NCBI RefSeq assembly: GCF_025024155.1
Contig: NW_026251740.1
Location: 62,001 to 126,000 of the forward strand
Direction of reading: 5' to 3'
DNA length: 64,000 nucleotides
Source of the DNA: Gamsiella multidivaricata
Lineage: Eukaryota > Mortierellomycota > Mortierellomycetes > Mortierellales > Mortierellaceae
Notes under the pieces: model-generated
The model's input: only the letters and a program-made list of their open reading frames with translations
The model's database searches: none
Told to the model about the DNA's origin: nothing
Part shown: piece after piece, positions 36,706 through 48,485 of the stretch
Numbering within the stretch: position 1 is the stretch's first letter
Layout of the letters: every line of letters begins with the position of its first letter
Program-made: the position numbers and the translations under genes

Positions 36706-37176
36706 ACTAGCGCCGGGGTACCATGAAGGCATGTAAGCATGCCATGGCTATGTAATTGGCAGATCTATTCTTTGTATTCTGCAGGAACGCAAGCAGAAAC
36801 GTGTATTGTAATAAAAATGTATATCTTTTTATTCTTCTTCGATCAAGGGTCGCATGCATTATCGCCCCATGTATGGATAGCTCGCTGCACATGATGGCAT
36901 GTAGCAATAGCTCAAAGAGACATGTACATGTACGGGATTCCTGGATGAACCTGGCTGTTTAAGCCGGTGCATACTTCTGTATGGATCGGAGACTTGAGAT
37001 AAGAGAGCATGGGTATTTTCGATGGGCTAAGATCAGGGGAACCGAGATGATGGTACATGTCCTCCTCCCCCTTCCCCCACGCTATTGAAGCTCTTTAGGC
37101 AGGGTTACATCATTTTTCTAAATTGGAAAACTCTCCAACAATTTTATTTTTTGTTTGTGTCGGCCTGCTTCCCCTA
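36706..37176. other. Transporter 3' region and spacer
   Basis: An aataaa-type signal lies near 36810. Nothing gene-like was seen. Confidence 0.4.
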
Positions 37177-37990
37177 CAGTCGAAACTCGTTTTTAGGCCG
37201 GGGTTTCTTAACAAAACGCGGCCAACAAATTTAATTTGAAAATTAAACTGAACCTCTCTGAGCGGGTTATTCTAAAGGCTGAGTGCCTTACCAAAATGTA
37301 TCACAGTAAACAAAAATATATATTTTTCAATTCATTCGAGGCGTGGCTCTCACGTGAGCCTATGTAACTGTAAAAATGATCCTCTTTAATTGTTCAGTAA
37401 TCGATCGAGCCACCATCCACCTCCAGCACCTTTCGGACTCTAGTGTTCATGGTAGTGACCAAGGCTCGTATCTCTTCTGGCGCGATGGAGTCCCATATTT
37501 CCTTGATCACCTCCATCGTCTCTTGATTGCTAGTGGGCTTTTTGAGTAGCTTGTTAAGGTGCTTCTTGATGATCCACCAAATGATTTCAATGGGATTCAA
37601 ATCAGGAGAGTTGGGTGGTCATGCTATCTTTTTGATCCCATTCTCCTCTCGCCATTTTCGTTGCGTTTTGCTTGTGTGAATATGAGCGTTATCTTCCATC
37701 AATTTCACGTCCCCCATTTCGGCCATGAACCTCTTGAGTTCGGCTTCCTAAACGGTATCTATAAAGCCTTGACCTTTGTTGTAATCACCGTCGATGAAAA
37801 CAAGCTTTGATTTTCGGTCTCCACAAATCGCGCCCCATATAATAACCTTGGATCTTCCACTTCTCAGCAAAGGGATGATGTTCTCAGGCAAATATTTCTC
37901 CTCTGCCGTACGCCAGCTGACCGGGTGGGGGGATCGGTCGACTCTTGGCAACGCGTATGGAGACAAATGAGAAATATATATATATTCCAT
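37177..37990 (-). mobile_element. Tc1/mariner transposon remnant
   Basis: Minus-strand transposase C-terminal half in a single frame: SKVIIWGAICGD, then KLMEDNAHIHTS with the second catalytic Asp, then NSPDLNPIE with the catalytic third residue, and a typical tail ending in VLEVDGGSIDY. Two in-frame stops break it: TAG at 37750-37748 (a Gln position) and TGA at 37621-37619 (where Trp is expected before PPNSPDLNP). The 3' end of the element is probably at 37177, where TA is followed by cagtcgaaactcg, a Tc1-like terminus. The 5' half and other terminus were not found. Confidence 0.8.
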
Positions 37991-38086
37991 AGCTCTGTAC
38001 CTATTTGTTCCTTATCTAGCAACTTGAATATGCTCCTAAGCTTTCCCTGACTTTGCCTCCTGAAACTATTATTATCCTACTTTGCC

Positions 38087-38499
38087 TTGCCTCGCTTAGA
38101 AAAGGTCATCTTGACTCTGTATAAGCATAGGTTCGCGACACGGGCTGATATTTGCGTCAAGGGCAGAGGCTTTGAGATGTGTTCTGGTGAGGTCGTTGGA
38201 CTCCAGCGAGAAAATAATGTGGCGGAAGCGAGATGGGACTTATTCCGGTTAACTCGGTTCGGAAAGGCCGTGCTGGATACGGGTAGCCTGTTCCCCCCCC
38301 CCCCCTGTTCCACATTGCGTACAGGAAGGACCAGTACCTTCGCCTCATTGACAAGGTCCGCGACTTGTACCTGTTGCAGAAGGTTGACCAATTTGCCATA
38401 CCAACACAGACGAATGAAGTCGCGTCACTGGTTGCAGGCCTTCCAACACTTACCCAGGTCAAGGTGTGCTATCTGGCTGCTCAAGAATATCTATATTGA
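38087..38499 (+). pseudogene. Unknown ORF frameshifted at a C13 run
   Basis: A first frame (38087-38292) reads ADICVKGRGFEMCSGEVVGL and FRLTRFGKAVLDTG. After thirteen Cs (38293-38305) a different frame stays open and protein-like (YRKDQYLRLIDKVRDLYLLQ, then IPTQTNEVASLVAGLPTL) to a TGA at 38497-38499. Together they look like one coding region split by slippage. I do not recognise the family. Its place in a transposon-rich stretch suggests a multicopy or element-associated gene. Confidence 0.4.
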
Positions 38500-38890
38500 G
38501 TCAATGTACAGACAGCCAACAGTCGTTGCTCTTTACTCTTATAGATTAATATCGAAGCGATGTCCAAGTCAGATATGAGTTCCCTCAAACGAAACTGGAA
38601 CTTTGGCGACTCCCCAAAGAACTTAAAGAAACGGCTACATTAGGGACCTATATCATGCTATGCAATCAGGAAACAGAATAAACAAATCGTTGGTGGATGC
38701 AGGAGTGGGCAGTGCGTATGTTTATACTAGATGCAGCCCGTGGTTCCGGCACGGCATGTCGTGTGTGGATTCGAGTGCCAGTGCATAAATCCTCTTCTGT
38801 CAACGTAAAAGCTCTACTCTTAGCCCAGGACCACCATACTGCTAGTCTCAATGTGGGCGGTTGCCAAGGGGCGTCGTATATTCAAGTTCC

Positions 38891-38922
<32 letters not shown>

Positions 38923-41517
38923 CTTTTTTTTTTTTTTTTTATCAGCGGAGAAACCTTGGCAGGAACATAAAAAAATAAAGAATCAGAATCAGAACCAGAA
39001 TCATTTATTGATAAAACATTGCACGATCAAGTCAGGACTTGGCAGGAACACATGCCCTACAGGGAGGCTTGCGTTGTTCCTGGGACCTGGGCCGAGGCCT
39101 TGGTTCGCGGCATCAATGTAGAGAAAAGTGCATTGCAGACTGAGGTTCTGTGATAATAAAGCTGGGTCAATTTATATGTCTTCGGGCAGGATCTGGAGCT
39201 TGAACTTGCTGCTTGATGAACTTGGACTTGGTGCTTGGTGGACGCGGCCATGATGCTGAAGCAAGACAGACGTCGACTCGGCTCGCTTGACTAGAAACTC
39301 GCTGTCGCTGTCGTGACCTGGAACTCGTGGCCTTTATGTTTGCATTCATACTTGCATTTGCCATGAAGGCTGCCATGAGCAGCTCATTCCAGTCAGAAGT
39401 ACATGCTGCGTCGTGAAGGAGAGAGAGGATAGAGTTGCTAGGCGACGCGTCAAAGTGACAGCGCTCAGCTGGGCGAAGCTCTATTATTTACGGTCTCGCA
39501 GCCACAACCTACTCTCTGGAGCACAGCTTGCGGTCTGCCTCTTTTTTTTTTTTTTTTTTTTTTTTGGCTACCCATCGACATCTCTCCACTTTATTCCCTT
39601 ACTAACAATGATAACGAACAAAAGATCCAAAGTACTCAAGGCAACTTCGGCATCACTATCGCCAGCAAAGAATGTGCAATCGTGAACACACAAGATGGCA
39701 TTCTCGGCAACGCGAAAAAAAAAAAACTTGCAAAGCGTTAACACTTTCATGCAGATCCAACAACCAAGAAGTCGCCCTCGAAAGAATGTAACAATCATTA
39801 TAAATGCATCGCTATCACCATTCAACACGCGGCATACACTCGAAGCATATACCACCAGTGTAGAGCGATTAACGAGTCAGGGGATGTAACAAAGCTGAAA
39901 CAAGGAGGAGCTACGACTGTGGGATACGTTTTGGCGACATAAGCATCGTTAAGGGATGGCTTTACCCTTCCCAATGAGACATTATGATTAAGAGGCTACA
40001 GCTGTAGAAAGACATTGACTCCGGTAGTAAGCTCCAGAGTCAATAGCCATGGCTGCTTCAACACAAATTTCGCGCCGCTAGACTACTAATAAGGATCCTG
40101 TTCCTGTTCCTGGCCCATAAAAAAAATCGTCATATCCACTGAAACTTCACAGCCTTGAGCTGTGGACGCACGTATTCAACGAAGGCTGCTGTCCCTAGAT
40201 ATTAGTGGCGTTATTGAATTGGTGGCAGCATTTCCGTTTCAACGTACTTCCTTGAAATTTGCCCTGTCTATTCAGAAAAGATTGCTACAGGTTTGCTCCA
40301 CAAGTATTTAGGTTGCGAAAGATGTCTAATGTTTGTTATGTGAGTACGTACACATGTTTGCGCAGAGTAAACAAATGTGCACAGCCAGTTCACGGCACGA
40401 TCCAATCTCAGGACGTACGAATAAACAAGACGTCCATTTGACTAGAGAGACTCGGGCATTTTGTCGCGCGACAGAACTTTCATCCCCTGTACTGGTGAAG
40501 AAAGTCAGCGTAGCTATCATAATGTATGCAGCACACATACTTTTACGAGGGGGAAGTGGAGAGAGGGGGAAAGTGAAAAATGGCACATCACATGTACTCC
40601 CAAGTGAACTATCCAATGAGTATCCAATGGACTGGGTTACCTGCGAGCATGACATGGTACTCTTTTCTTTCTCCACCCATTTTTCGACCCATAAGAGGCA
40701 TTAATTATCATACCATAGGCACTGAAAAGTCTCATTTCGTCATGACAAAGTGAGATGAAAGAGAGGACCGGGTATAGGAAATTGGGAGGAGTTCTTGCAG
40801 ATTGGCCGTTTTGTCCTTTTTTTCTTTTGACGCTCTGTTGTGATAGGGCAGTCGACCATTGGAACTGACTCCTCCCTAGCGACTCAAGGCCGCGTCGCGG
40901 TTTGAATCTAGCGACTTGTCCACTAATAATTTTTTTGTTACTATTTTATTCAATCGATTTATTTTTTCTCCTTTCTAGAAACATTGGGCTGACTTTTTGT
41001 CCGCAGATACATCGATAGTGTCTGGGCTGAGAAGACACTTCACATGTATGTAGGCGATTGCTTGCTGGGACGGTGAGAGATCAAATATATCTGTGGCATC
41101 GCAAGGGCTTTATATAATGACAATCCACACGCCCTAAGGTACCCCTGGGATCGAGGGGTTAGGAGAAGAAAGGTGCGTTGTAGTCATCGTGAAAGTAATG
41201 GTCGTCTTCTCCCTTTTTTTTCCGTGCCGACCATAGGCGGCAAAAAAAGGGCCATTAGGCCGAACTGAAGCCATCCAATATCTTGGCCCTTTGGGCCTTG
41301 GACTAGTTTCCCACATGCGTCTCTAATTGAAATGACACTAACCATAACGATGTACGAAGTAGCTCAGCAAAATGTATTTACTTCATAGCATTCGCGATAT
41401 CGTATTTTTTTTTAAGGATCGTCGTCATCTTTTAATTAGAAGAATTTATTGCTCAAACAAATCCCAGACGGGATCCGTGGCACCTCCTGGTGACTGGATG
41501 GAGACTGGGAACCATTT
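38500..41517. other. Transposon-rich, gene-poor region
   Basis: Contains the C26/T17 tract, an agaatcaga/agaaccaga repeat (38981-39003), a 13-bp direct repeat (cttggcaggaaca at 38955-38967 and 39038-39050), a long T run near 39541-39565, and no supported gene. Many ORFs of 60-130 codons lack motifs. Confidence 0.4.
38893..38940. repeat. C26 followed by T17 homopolymer tract
   Basis: Twenty-six consecutive C (38893-38918) followed by tcttc and seventeen T. Strong strand asymmetry; length may be unreliable in sequencing. Confidence 0.9.
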
Positions 41518-41814
41518 TCAAACCCCTTTGCAACGAAGAGACAGGTTGGACACATACAATGACTGGAAATAGACCGTGGGATAGTTGGGATCCGGAGAAA
41601 AAAGAATAGACAAGTAAAGCTTACCCGAGGATCCAGAACTTGCTTTTTTAAACAGCAAAAGGGCCGTATGCGATCGATGGATGTAGTTGTGAGAAGGGTC
41701 TTGTACCTGTCCCTTGTACATTATGGGGCCCGAAAAGGCATGGAGGTTCCCATAGACAGCTAACCGATCTAAGGCACACGTATTATCAGTGGCAGGAACA
41801 TGTACAGCCATCAC
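41518..41814 (-). CDS. Possible hypothetical gene, weak
   Basis: A minus ORF starting MAVHVPATDNTCALDRLAVY continues to a good donor (G|gtaagc at about 41624) with an acceptor about 64 nt on (tttccag). Composition looks more protein-like than its neighbours, but no family is recognised and the second exon frame is uncertain. Confidence 0.22.
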   Translation of the reverse strand: MMAVHVPATDNTCALDRLAVYGNLHAFSGPIMYKGQVQDPSHNYIHRSHTALLLFKKASSGSSGKLYLSILFSPDPNYPTVYFQSLYVSNLSLRCKGV

Positions 41815-41912
41815 AGCCAGTGTAAGGGAACCCTCTTTTTTTCGCCCTTTTTTGATTTCTCTTATGAACTCTGTTTCTCCTTATCATCGTCGTCTTCTGG
41901 TGGTCCTTCAAA

Positions 41913-41919
41913 TATAAAA
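41913..41919 (+). promoter_or_regulatory. TATA box of the AVT3-like gene
   Basis: A tataaaa lies about 250 bp before the ATG at 42171 and is followed by a long CT-rich leader. Confidence 0.45.
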
Positions 41920-42170
41920 CCGGCCGCCGGCCACCCTCTTCAGCCTGTTTTTTTTCTTCTTTTTTTCTCTTCAAGCATCCCTAACCGAACTTCATTGTCC
42001 TTTTCCGAGCCTCAACGCCCACACCTCTTACCTTCCTTCATTCCTTCCTTCCCTCCCTCCTCCTCTCCTCCACCACATCACTTACTTTCCCACGATTACC
42101 TTATTTCCATCCCTGCTTCATTCCTTATCAATCATCTTCATATATCTTTCTTTCTTAAGGTATCAACACC

Positions 42171-44149
42171 ATGAATGCCCCTGATCAGCACGATGACACC
42201 CATGTCAATGTTGCTGGTGACCCACCACAGCGCGGCCGTAGTTCTCTTTTGAATACCACCTCCACGAACGCAAATAACCACGGCACCACACTCTCACCGA
42301 TGCGATCCAATCCTGGTTCCAGGGCTAACTCCCGTACCCGGCAATCATCGTCCCGGCCTGGATCTCGTCCAGCTTCCCGTCCAGTTTCATGGATCGTCCA
42401 GACCAATTCAGAATACGCCAACATGTTTGAGAACTATGGTGGTCACGGATCTCACACCGTATCCGATGCTGAGGAGGACAGTGCCTCGATGGCCGAGAAG
42501 GGTGCTGGTTCCTCGGGCTCATCCACCAAGCGTCCACATAGTTCAAGAACTCCGTCCTATATCATACCATCGAACGAAAAGATGGTCATCCCCGGTTCGA
42601 CTCGTCCTAGCAAGGGCCAAACGCCAGCCCAGGCTGGTACGCTGATCTGCGAGGATATGGAGACGGATAGTTCTCATGACGGCCAATTGCGAGGTCAGCC
42701 CCCGCGTGGCACCGTTACGCCATTAAAGGCCAGTCTCTTACTCGGAAAGGCCTTCGTGGGTACCGGAGTCTTGTTCTTGCCTAAGGCATTTATGAACGGA
42801 GGTAAGGTTTCAAGACGTTCATCCATTCCGATTTTTGTGTTCGGAGGTTTATTGTTTATCTTGATTTCCATTATGTAGTCTCAGATCTCTGACCACAGCT
42901 ATTCTTGTTGCTCTTGTCGTTTAGGTATTCTGTTCTCCTGTCTGACATTAGCGTTCGTGGCCATTATCTGCTGCATCGCCTTCCTAATGCTGGTCAAGGT
43001 CCGACTGGTAGTACGCGAGTCCTTCCAGGACATTGGTCTGGTCCTTTTTGGCAAATACATGCGCTTCGCCGTGCTACTCTCCGTAGCACTCTCGCAAGTC
43101 GGATTCTGCTGTGCGTACCTGATCTTTGTCTCCCAGAACATTGATGCCGTCGTTCAGACGTTCACGAAGTGCACGTTCCATGGAATCGAGCAGAAATACT
43201 ATATCCTGATCACTCTCGTGATCCTGATCCCCCTGGTCCTGATCCGTCGAATGTCGATCCTCTCGCTGCCCAGTATGCTGGCCAATCTCTTCATCATTTT
43301 TGGCATCGTCTACCTCTGGTACTTCAGCATCCATAACTTGGCTGAGAACGGTGTCGGCCCCAACATTACGTTGTTCAACCGGGATGACTTTGCCCTATTT
43401 ATCGGAACTGCCGTCTTTTCGTTTGAGGGCATTGGTCTTGGTAAGTTTGACCGGAGATCGACCGAACTAGTGCAAAAGAAAGGAAAAGAAAAAACATTGA
43501 ATCTGACCGCTCATTCCCGTTGTTTATTCTAGTTATCCCCATTACCGAATCTATGGCCGAGCCTGAAAAGTTCCCTCGCGTCCTCGCCATAACTATCTCT
43601 GTCGTAGCTATGATTTTCATGAGCGTCGGTGCGCTTTGCTACTCTAGTTTCGGTAGCAACGTCCAGACAATCGTCGTGCTGAACCTGCCCATCAAGGACG
43701 GATGGACCATCACCGTCGAGATCCTGTACTCGCTTGCCATCATCCTCTCGGTTCCTCTGATGTTGTCCCCAGCTTCCAAGATTCTCGAGCACGGTATCTT
43801 TGGGGCCAAATCCGGTGCTTTGAGTACCAAGGTCAAGATGCAGAAGAACGTTCTCCGTATCGCCCTGATCTGCGTCTGTGCCCTCGTCAGTTTCGGGGTC
43901 GGTGGACCCAACCTGGACAAGTTTGTCTCGTTCGTCGGTTCCGTGGCCTGCATGCCTCTGTGCTTTATCTTCCCAGCCATGTTCCATTACAAGGCCTGCG
44001 CCAAGACTCTCAAGGCGAAGATTGGAGATTGGATCATGGGCGTTGTTGGTATCATAGCCATGGTCTTTACCCTTTACATCACTATCCGGAGCTGGGTTGT
44101 CGTCTCCGCTCCCGACGCCGCGATCGACCGCTGCGCGGCCTTTGCTTAG
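42171..44149 (+). CDS. AVT3-like vacuolar amino-acid exporter (AAAP family)
   Basis: Exons 42171-42801, 42925-43440 and 43533-44149 give 587 aa. A Ser/Pro/Arg-rich cytosolic N-terminus of about 185 residues leads into LLLGKAFVGTGVLFLPKAF, the hallmark first helix of yeast Avt3/Avt4 and SLC36. Later blocks also agree: AVLLSVALSQVGFCCAYLIF, FALFIGTAVFSFEGIGLVIP, YSLAIILSVPLMLSPASKIL and a final VVGIIAMVFTLYITI. Avt3/Avt4 export neutral amino acids from the vacuole; the same role is inferred. The long N-terminal extension, typical of fungal Avt3, is probably regulatory. Distinct in sequence from the transporter at 34630-36705. Confidence 0.9.
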
Positions 44150-44420
44150 AATTCTTTACCCCTTCCGCCTGTACTATATATCCACTTAAAAAATAATAAA
44201 TGATAAATGAATCTGGGATTGCCAGTCCCCTCACCTGACTATTGCCCTGTGTAAACAAACCTTTTTCTTTCTTTTTTTTTTTTTTTTTTTTGTGCTGGAC
44301 GAAGGAATCATCCCCCCTCTGTACACCTCCGCCGTCTCCACACCATTCATCTTGCTCGTTCCTCTCTCCATTCCTGCTACTCCATTTAACACCACACATA
44401 CACATATATATACATATATA

Positions 44421-46182
44421 ATGGGAAAGGACCAGTTCTCACGATCGGGCAACAAGGCGCCTCGCCATGATCCCCTCCACGTTCAGCTTATGGGTGCCTC
44501 CGAGAACGACCCTCTGCCTCAGGGCAAGCAGCCCAGAGCCAAGGCTGCCAGAAACGAGCGCAAGAACAAGCCCGATGCAGTATGTTGAAAAGAAAAAAAA
44601 AAGAAGCTCCCCCTCACTCCCTGTCCGTTAAATCGGGTTACCGAAAGGTCAATTGAATATACATATCGAATCAAGGGAATGCCTAACACCGTCTCTTAAC
44701 CCCCCTCGTTTTTTTTTTTATTTTATTTTTTTTATTTTTTACTTGGACAACATAGAACTTTGTCGACGCCAAGCTGTCGAGAAAGATTCTGTCGATTGCA
44801 CAGGAGCAGCAGGACGAGATCAGACGGGAACAGCGTGGAGGTCTTTCCTCAGACGACGAGGACGAGGAGGAGAACACATTCGGCAAGAAGGCCACATCAG
44901 GAGGACCCAACAAGAGTTTCATCCCCACGATCGGCGACAGCGACGAGGAGGATTCCGATGTGGAGGACGCTGATGACTTTGGAACGTTTGACGAGATCGA
45001 GATTGACCAGCGCGATGCCGAGCTCTTGGCCAAGTTCATGCCTGCAGCACCTAGGGAGAAGAAGACACTTGCGGATTTGATCATGGAAAAAATCAACGCC
45101 CAGAATGCAGCCAACGCCGCCGCGGCTGCTGCTGCATCTGGCGCGGGCGATGTGGTCGTTCCAGGATCGGAAAAGAAGAAGGGACCCCTGGATTCAGCTA
45201 TGGATTATGCGGACGATGATGAAACGGGAGCGGACCGACCGATGCCCATGGGATTGAGCCCCAAGGTCGTGGAGGTCTATTCCAAGGTCGGGTTGTTGTT
45301 ATCCCGTTACAAGTCTGGAAAGTTGCCCAAGGCCTTCAAGATCATCCCGTCACTGCAGAACTGGGAGGAGATTCTTTATATTACCGCACCGGAGAACTGG
45401 ACGGTTCATGCGACATATCAGGCAACGAGGATCTTCACCTCGAACTTGAAGGAGAAACAGGCCCACAAGTTTTTCAGCCTGGTGTTGCTGGACAAAATCC
45501 GGGATGATATCGCCGAGAGCAAGAAGTTGAACTATCATCTGTATATGGCGCTTAAGAAGTCGTTGTACAAGAGCAAGGCCTTTTTCAAGGGCATCTTGTT
45601 CCCGCTCTGCGAGTCCGGTACCTGCACACTGAAGGAGGCCGCGATCGTCGGATCTGTCATCACCAAAGTTAGTATACCTGTCTTGCACTCTGCTGCCGCC
45701 CTCTTGCGGCTGGCTGACATGGAGTACACTGGTAAGTTACCATCATCCGTTTACAAATTCCGGTCATACCCTCTCAAAACCTGACGTTCTAACATACCTA
45801 TTTGATTTTGTCCGCTTTCCCCTCCCTTCCTCTCTCTCTCTCTCTCTCTCTTTTAGGACCCAACTCTCTCTTCATCCGCGTATTACTCGACAAGAAGTAC
45901 GCTCTGCCCTACAAGGTCATTGACGCACTAGTCGATCACTTTTTGCGGTTCAAGATGGATCCACGGCCAATGCCTGTGCTCTGGCACCAGGCTTTCTTGA
46001 TCTTTGCTCAACGCTACAAGTCCGATATCACACCCGACCAGAAGCAGGCCCTGATCGACCTCTTGCGCTTCAAGTCCCACGAAGGCATCTCACCCGAGAT
46101 CAGGAGGGAACTCGTTAACAGCGTCGCCCGTGGAGAAATGTTGCCAGAGCCCACGGACGATGATATGTTGATGGACATCTAA
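44421..46182 (+). CDS. ENP1: Bystin / Enp1, 40S ribosome biogenesis factor
   Basis: Exons 44421-44579, 44756-45731 and 45857-46182 give 486 aa. The basic N-terminus ([11 protein letters not shown]), acidic middle ([25 protein letters not shown]) and bystin domain from about residue 190 all match the family: [40 protein letters not shown], then [40 protein letters not shown], and near the end [17 protein letters not shown]. Enp1 binds pre-40S particles in nucleolus and cytoplasm and is needed for 18S rRNA maturation and export. Length matches yeast Enp1 (483 aa). The 3' end converges with GPI12, 260 bp apart. Confidence 0.96.
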
Positions 46183-46442
46183 AGAACGTCTTTCTTTTTT
46201 TTTGTCAGTCATATTATCGCGCGCGCACACATCCCTACATTCCTTCTTCATCATCTTCATCTAAATCGGCATTTTTTTCAGTTCTTTTTTTTTTCATTTA
46301 TCGAAGCACTCATAAAAAAAAACAAGTAATAACATAACATAGCATCGTTGCAATTTTTGTATTCTATTGATGAATACTTTTATTGCCGCTTCATTTGAAA
46401 TTCGCGAACAATCGATCAATAAGTTCCTGGTTCGTGCTCCTT

Positions 46443-46936
46443 TTACATGACTCGTCGCAACTCGTTGATGGACATGTATCTCGAAAAGATCACGTAGAGC
46501 TTTCGAAACCACACCATCTGGGACTCATGCTTCTCCATTGCGCGCTTGGCCTGGAAGATCGCCTTGGGAGAGCTCACGAACAAAAGTTCCAAGGGCCTGC
46601 TCAGGCTCCGGTTGTTCACACGGTTGGAGCCGCCGGCCAGGGGGGCTGCACCTCCGAGGCTCATCCATCCGGACATCAGAGGCATGAGGGACTCGGTCAT
46701 GAGCATGGTCATAGGCAGATCCAGTAGGGAGATGTACTTGCGGAGGAGCGACACGGATTTGAGGACGTAGCAGGTCTTCACGGGAGTACGTTCCTTGAAG
46801 GTCTGGATAAAGTAGCTGTGTAGAAAGTTATGAAAAAAAAAGAGGACAAAGGTGAAGATGGTTGGTGAGTGAAGTTCTTCTTGTCCAATGTGTGATATAT
46901 CGCTTTCAAAAGCCCATTTGAATGCTCCTGTTGGTT

Positions 46937-46972
<36 letters not shown>

Positions 46973-47845
46973 CCTGAAGAGTCTTACGTTAATCCGACAT
47001 AGCAGGCGATATGGTTAGTGTGTGCCGAGACGCCCTTCTCGTCAAACGTAATGAGCTTGTAGAGAAAGAGAGTGAGAGAGAGAGAGAGCGAAGAGAGGCA
47101 AAGATATAGTTGAGTATCGGGCTTGTAGCACAAATCAATCATTACAATAAAAAAAAAAAACGCCCAGATTCTCCAGATCACTTACAGTCTCGATATTGTG
47201 CTTCTTGGCAAAGAGATTCATCTGATCGCCCACCAACGACGGGTCCCAGAGTTCATTAGGGCCATCCTTGAGTTCCCTAGAGTCATCCGCCCCACCCAAA
47301 AATAAATAACGTCCGATAAGTCTACCGTTTTCTGCTTTTTCTGTTCAGTTGACACGTCAAAATTGGAGGATCGGGACACAAGTCCTACTAAAACGTACTC
47401 TCGTTCCAAGATCGTAACATGTGTCTCGCGGATCCCAAAGGACTTGCAACTCGCGACCAGCTCCTTCTTCCTAGTCTCCCCCAATCCATCATGGTTTCCT
47501 ATCAACAACAATATAGAAAAAAAAAACAAGCACAATACAAACGTATTCACATAACAGGGTTATCTTCTCCATTTTCTATGCCTCATCGTACTCAGTTTGA
47601 AATCGGTATATCTACATTCTGGCAACCATACCACTGGACATGCACAAGACTCTGACGATGTTTCCGTGCTCAGGTCGGGTCAGTTCTGCCAGGGTCGGGC
47701 CAAAGAACATGACTTCATCATCCGGATGGGCGATCACAAGTGCGATGCTGGTCCTGGTCATGGGAGTCATGAGAAACCGGCCGTTAAAGAAACCGTAGCC
47801 GCATACTGCCGTGAACAGCAGAGCATAAAAGGCATATTCCATCAT
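46443..47845 (-). CDS. GPI12: N-acetylglucosaminyl-phosphatidylinositol de-N-acetylase (PIG-L/Gpi12)
   Basis: Five minus exons (47845-47632, 47498-47399, 47276-47186, 47055-46988, 46815-46443) join in phase to 281 aa. An N-terminal membrane anchor ([17 protein letters not shown]) is followed by the zinc and catalytic motif [10 protein letters not shown], then [16 protein letters not shown], then the second metal motif HTNHIACY. The enzyme removes the acetyl group from GlcNAc-PI, the second step of GPI-anchor synthesis, on the cytosolic face of the ER. Length fits the family (about 250-300 aa). The intron before the last exon contains a run of 32 T (plus strand, 46938-46969). The start at the first of two adjacent Met codons is likely. 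Confidence 0.93.
46938..46969. repeat. T32 homopolymer in a GPI12 intron
   Basis: Thirty-two uninterrupted T on the plus strand, that is A32 in the GPI12 transcript, inside intron 46816-46987. Confidence 0.85.
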
Positions 47846-48485
47846 TTTTGGAAAGAGTGCAAGCAAAAAAAAAAAAAAAGAAAAGAGAGTGAGTGAAGGA
47901 GAGAGTACGTGAGAAGGTAGTTCGTTTCGCGCTTGCATTCATATATTCAAACAGCATGGATCGCAGTCCAGCAGCACGGTAGATCTTCAAGCCACTTCTG
48001 CACGAAGTTCCATTGTTGAGGTCGTCCATTACAGGCTGGACGGAAATGCACCCGGATCTATGCCCCGCGTTCGATTGGATCGCGCGCGACGTCCATACCG
48101 ATTACCATTAAGTTTTATTTGTGTACCGTGGTTTGATTGATCGTATCGCCTAACGTTTTCCTATGAAGAACACTTTTCTTCTGAATGCCTCATATCCCGT
48201 TATCTCCTCGTCTAGCTCCATGCCATTCCAAGGTATTGCTCTCGCTGCATTCAATTGTCAAAGGGGTTGTTGTTTAAAATTCCTTTATTGTTCGTTCAAA
48301 AAATAATCGAGCGGTTGGCTATCCTAATTTTTTTTTTTTTGTTTTTGTTATTTTTGTTGTTGGTTGTCTTGCTGTTGAGTGAACTCGTCTCCTTTGCTTA
48401 TCAATTACCTCCGCTGCTTTGTGCTCCCTCCTTCTCCCAAATTGCTGACAAAAGAGTTAAAAAAACGGATATAGCGGAGACTCAT
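47846..48485. other. GPI12 promoter and NTF2 3' region
   Basis: Tandem minus-strand genes flank it. T-rich stretch near 48330-48370. No gene seen. Confidence 0.45.

Noticed and set aside
40860..40925. tRNA-like gcgac...gtcgc pairing with a ggtttgaatc loop
   Set aside because: No acceptor stem, D-arm or anticodon arm could be drawn; only a T-loop-like string.
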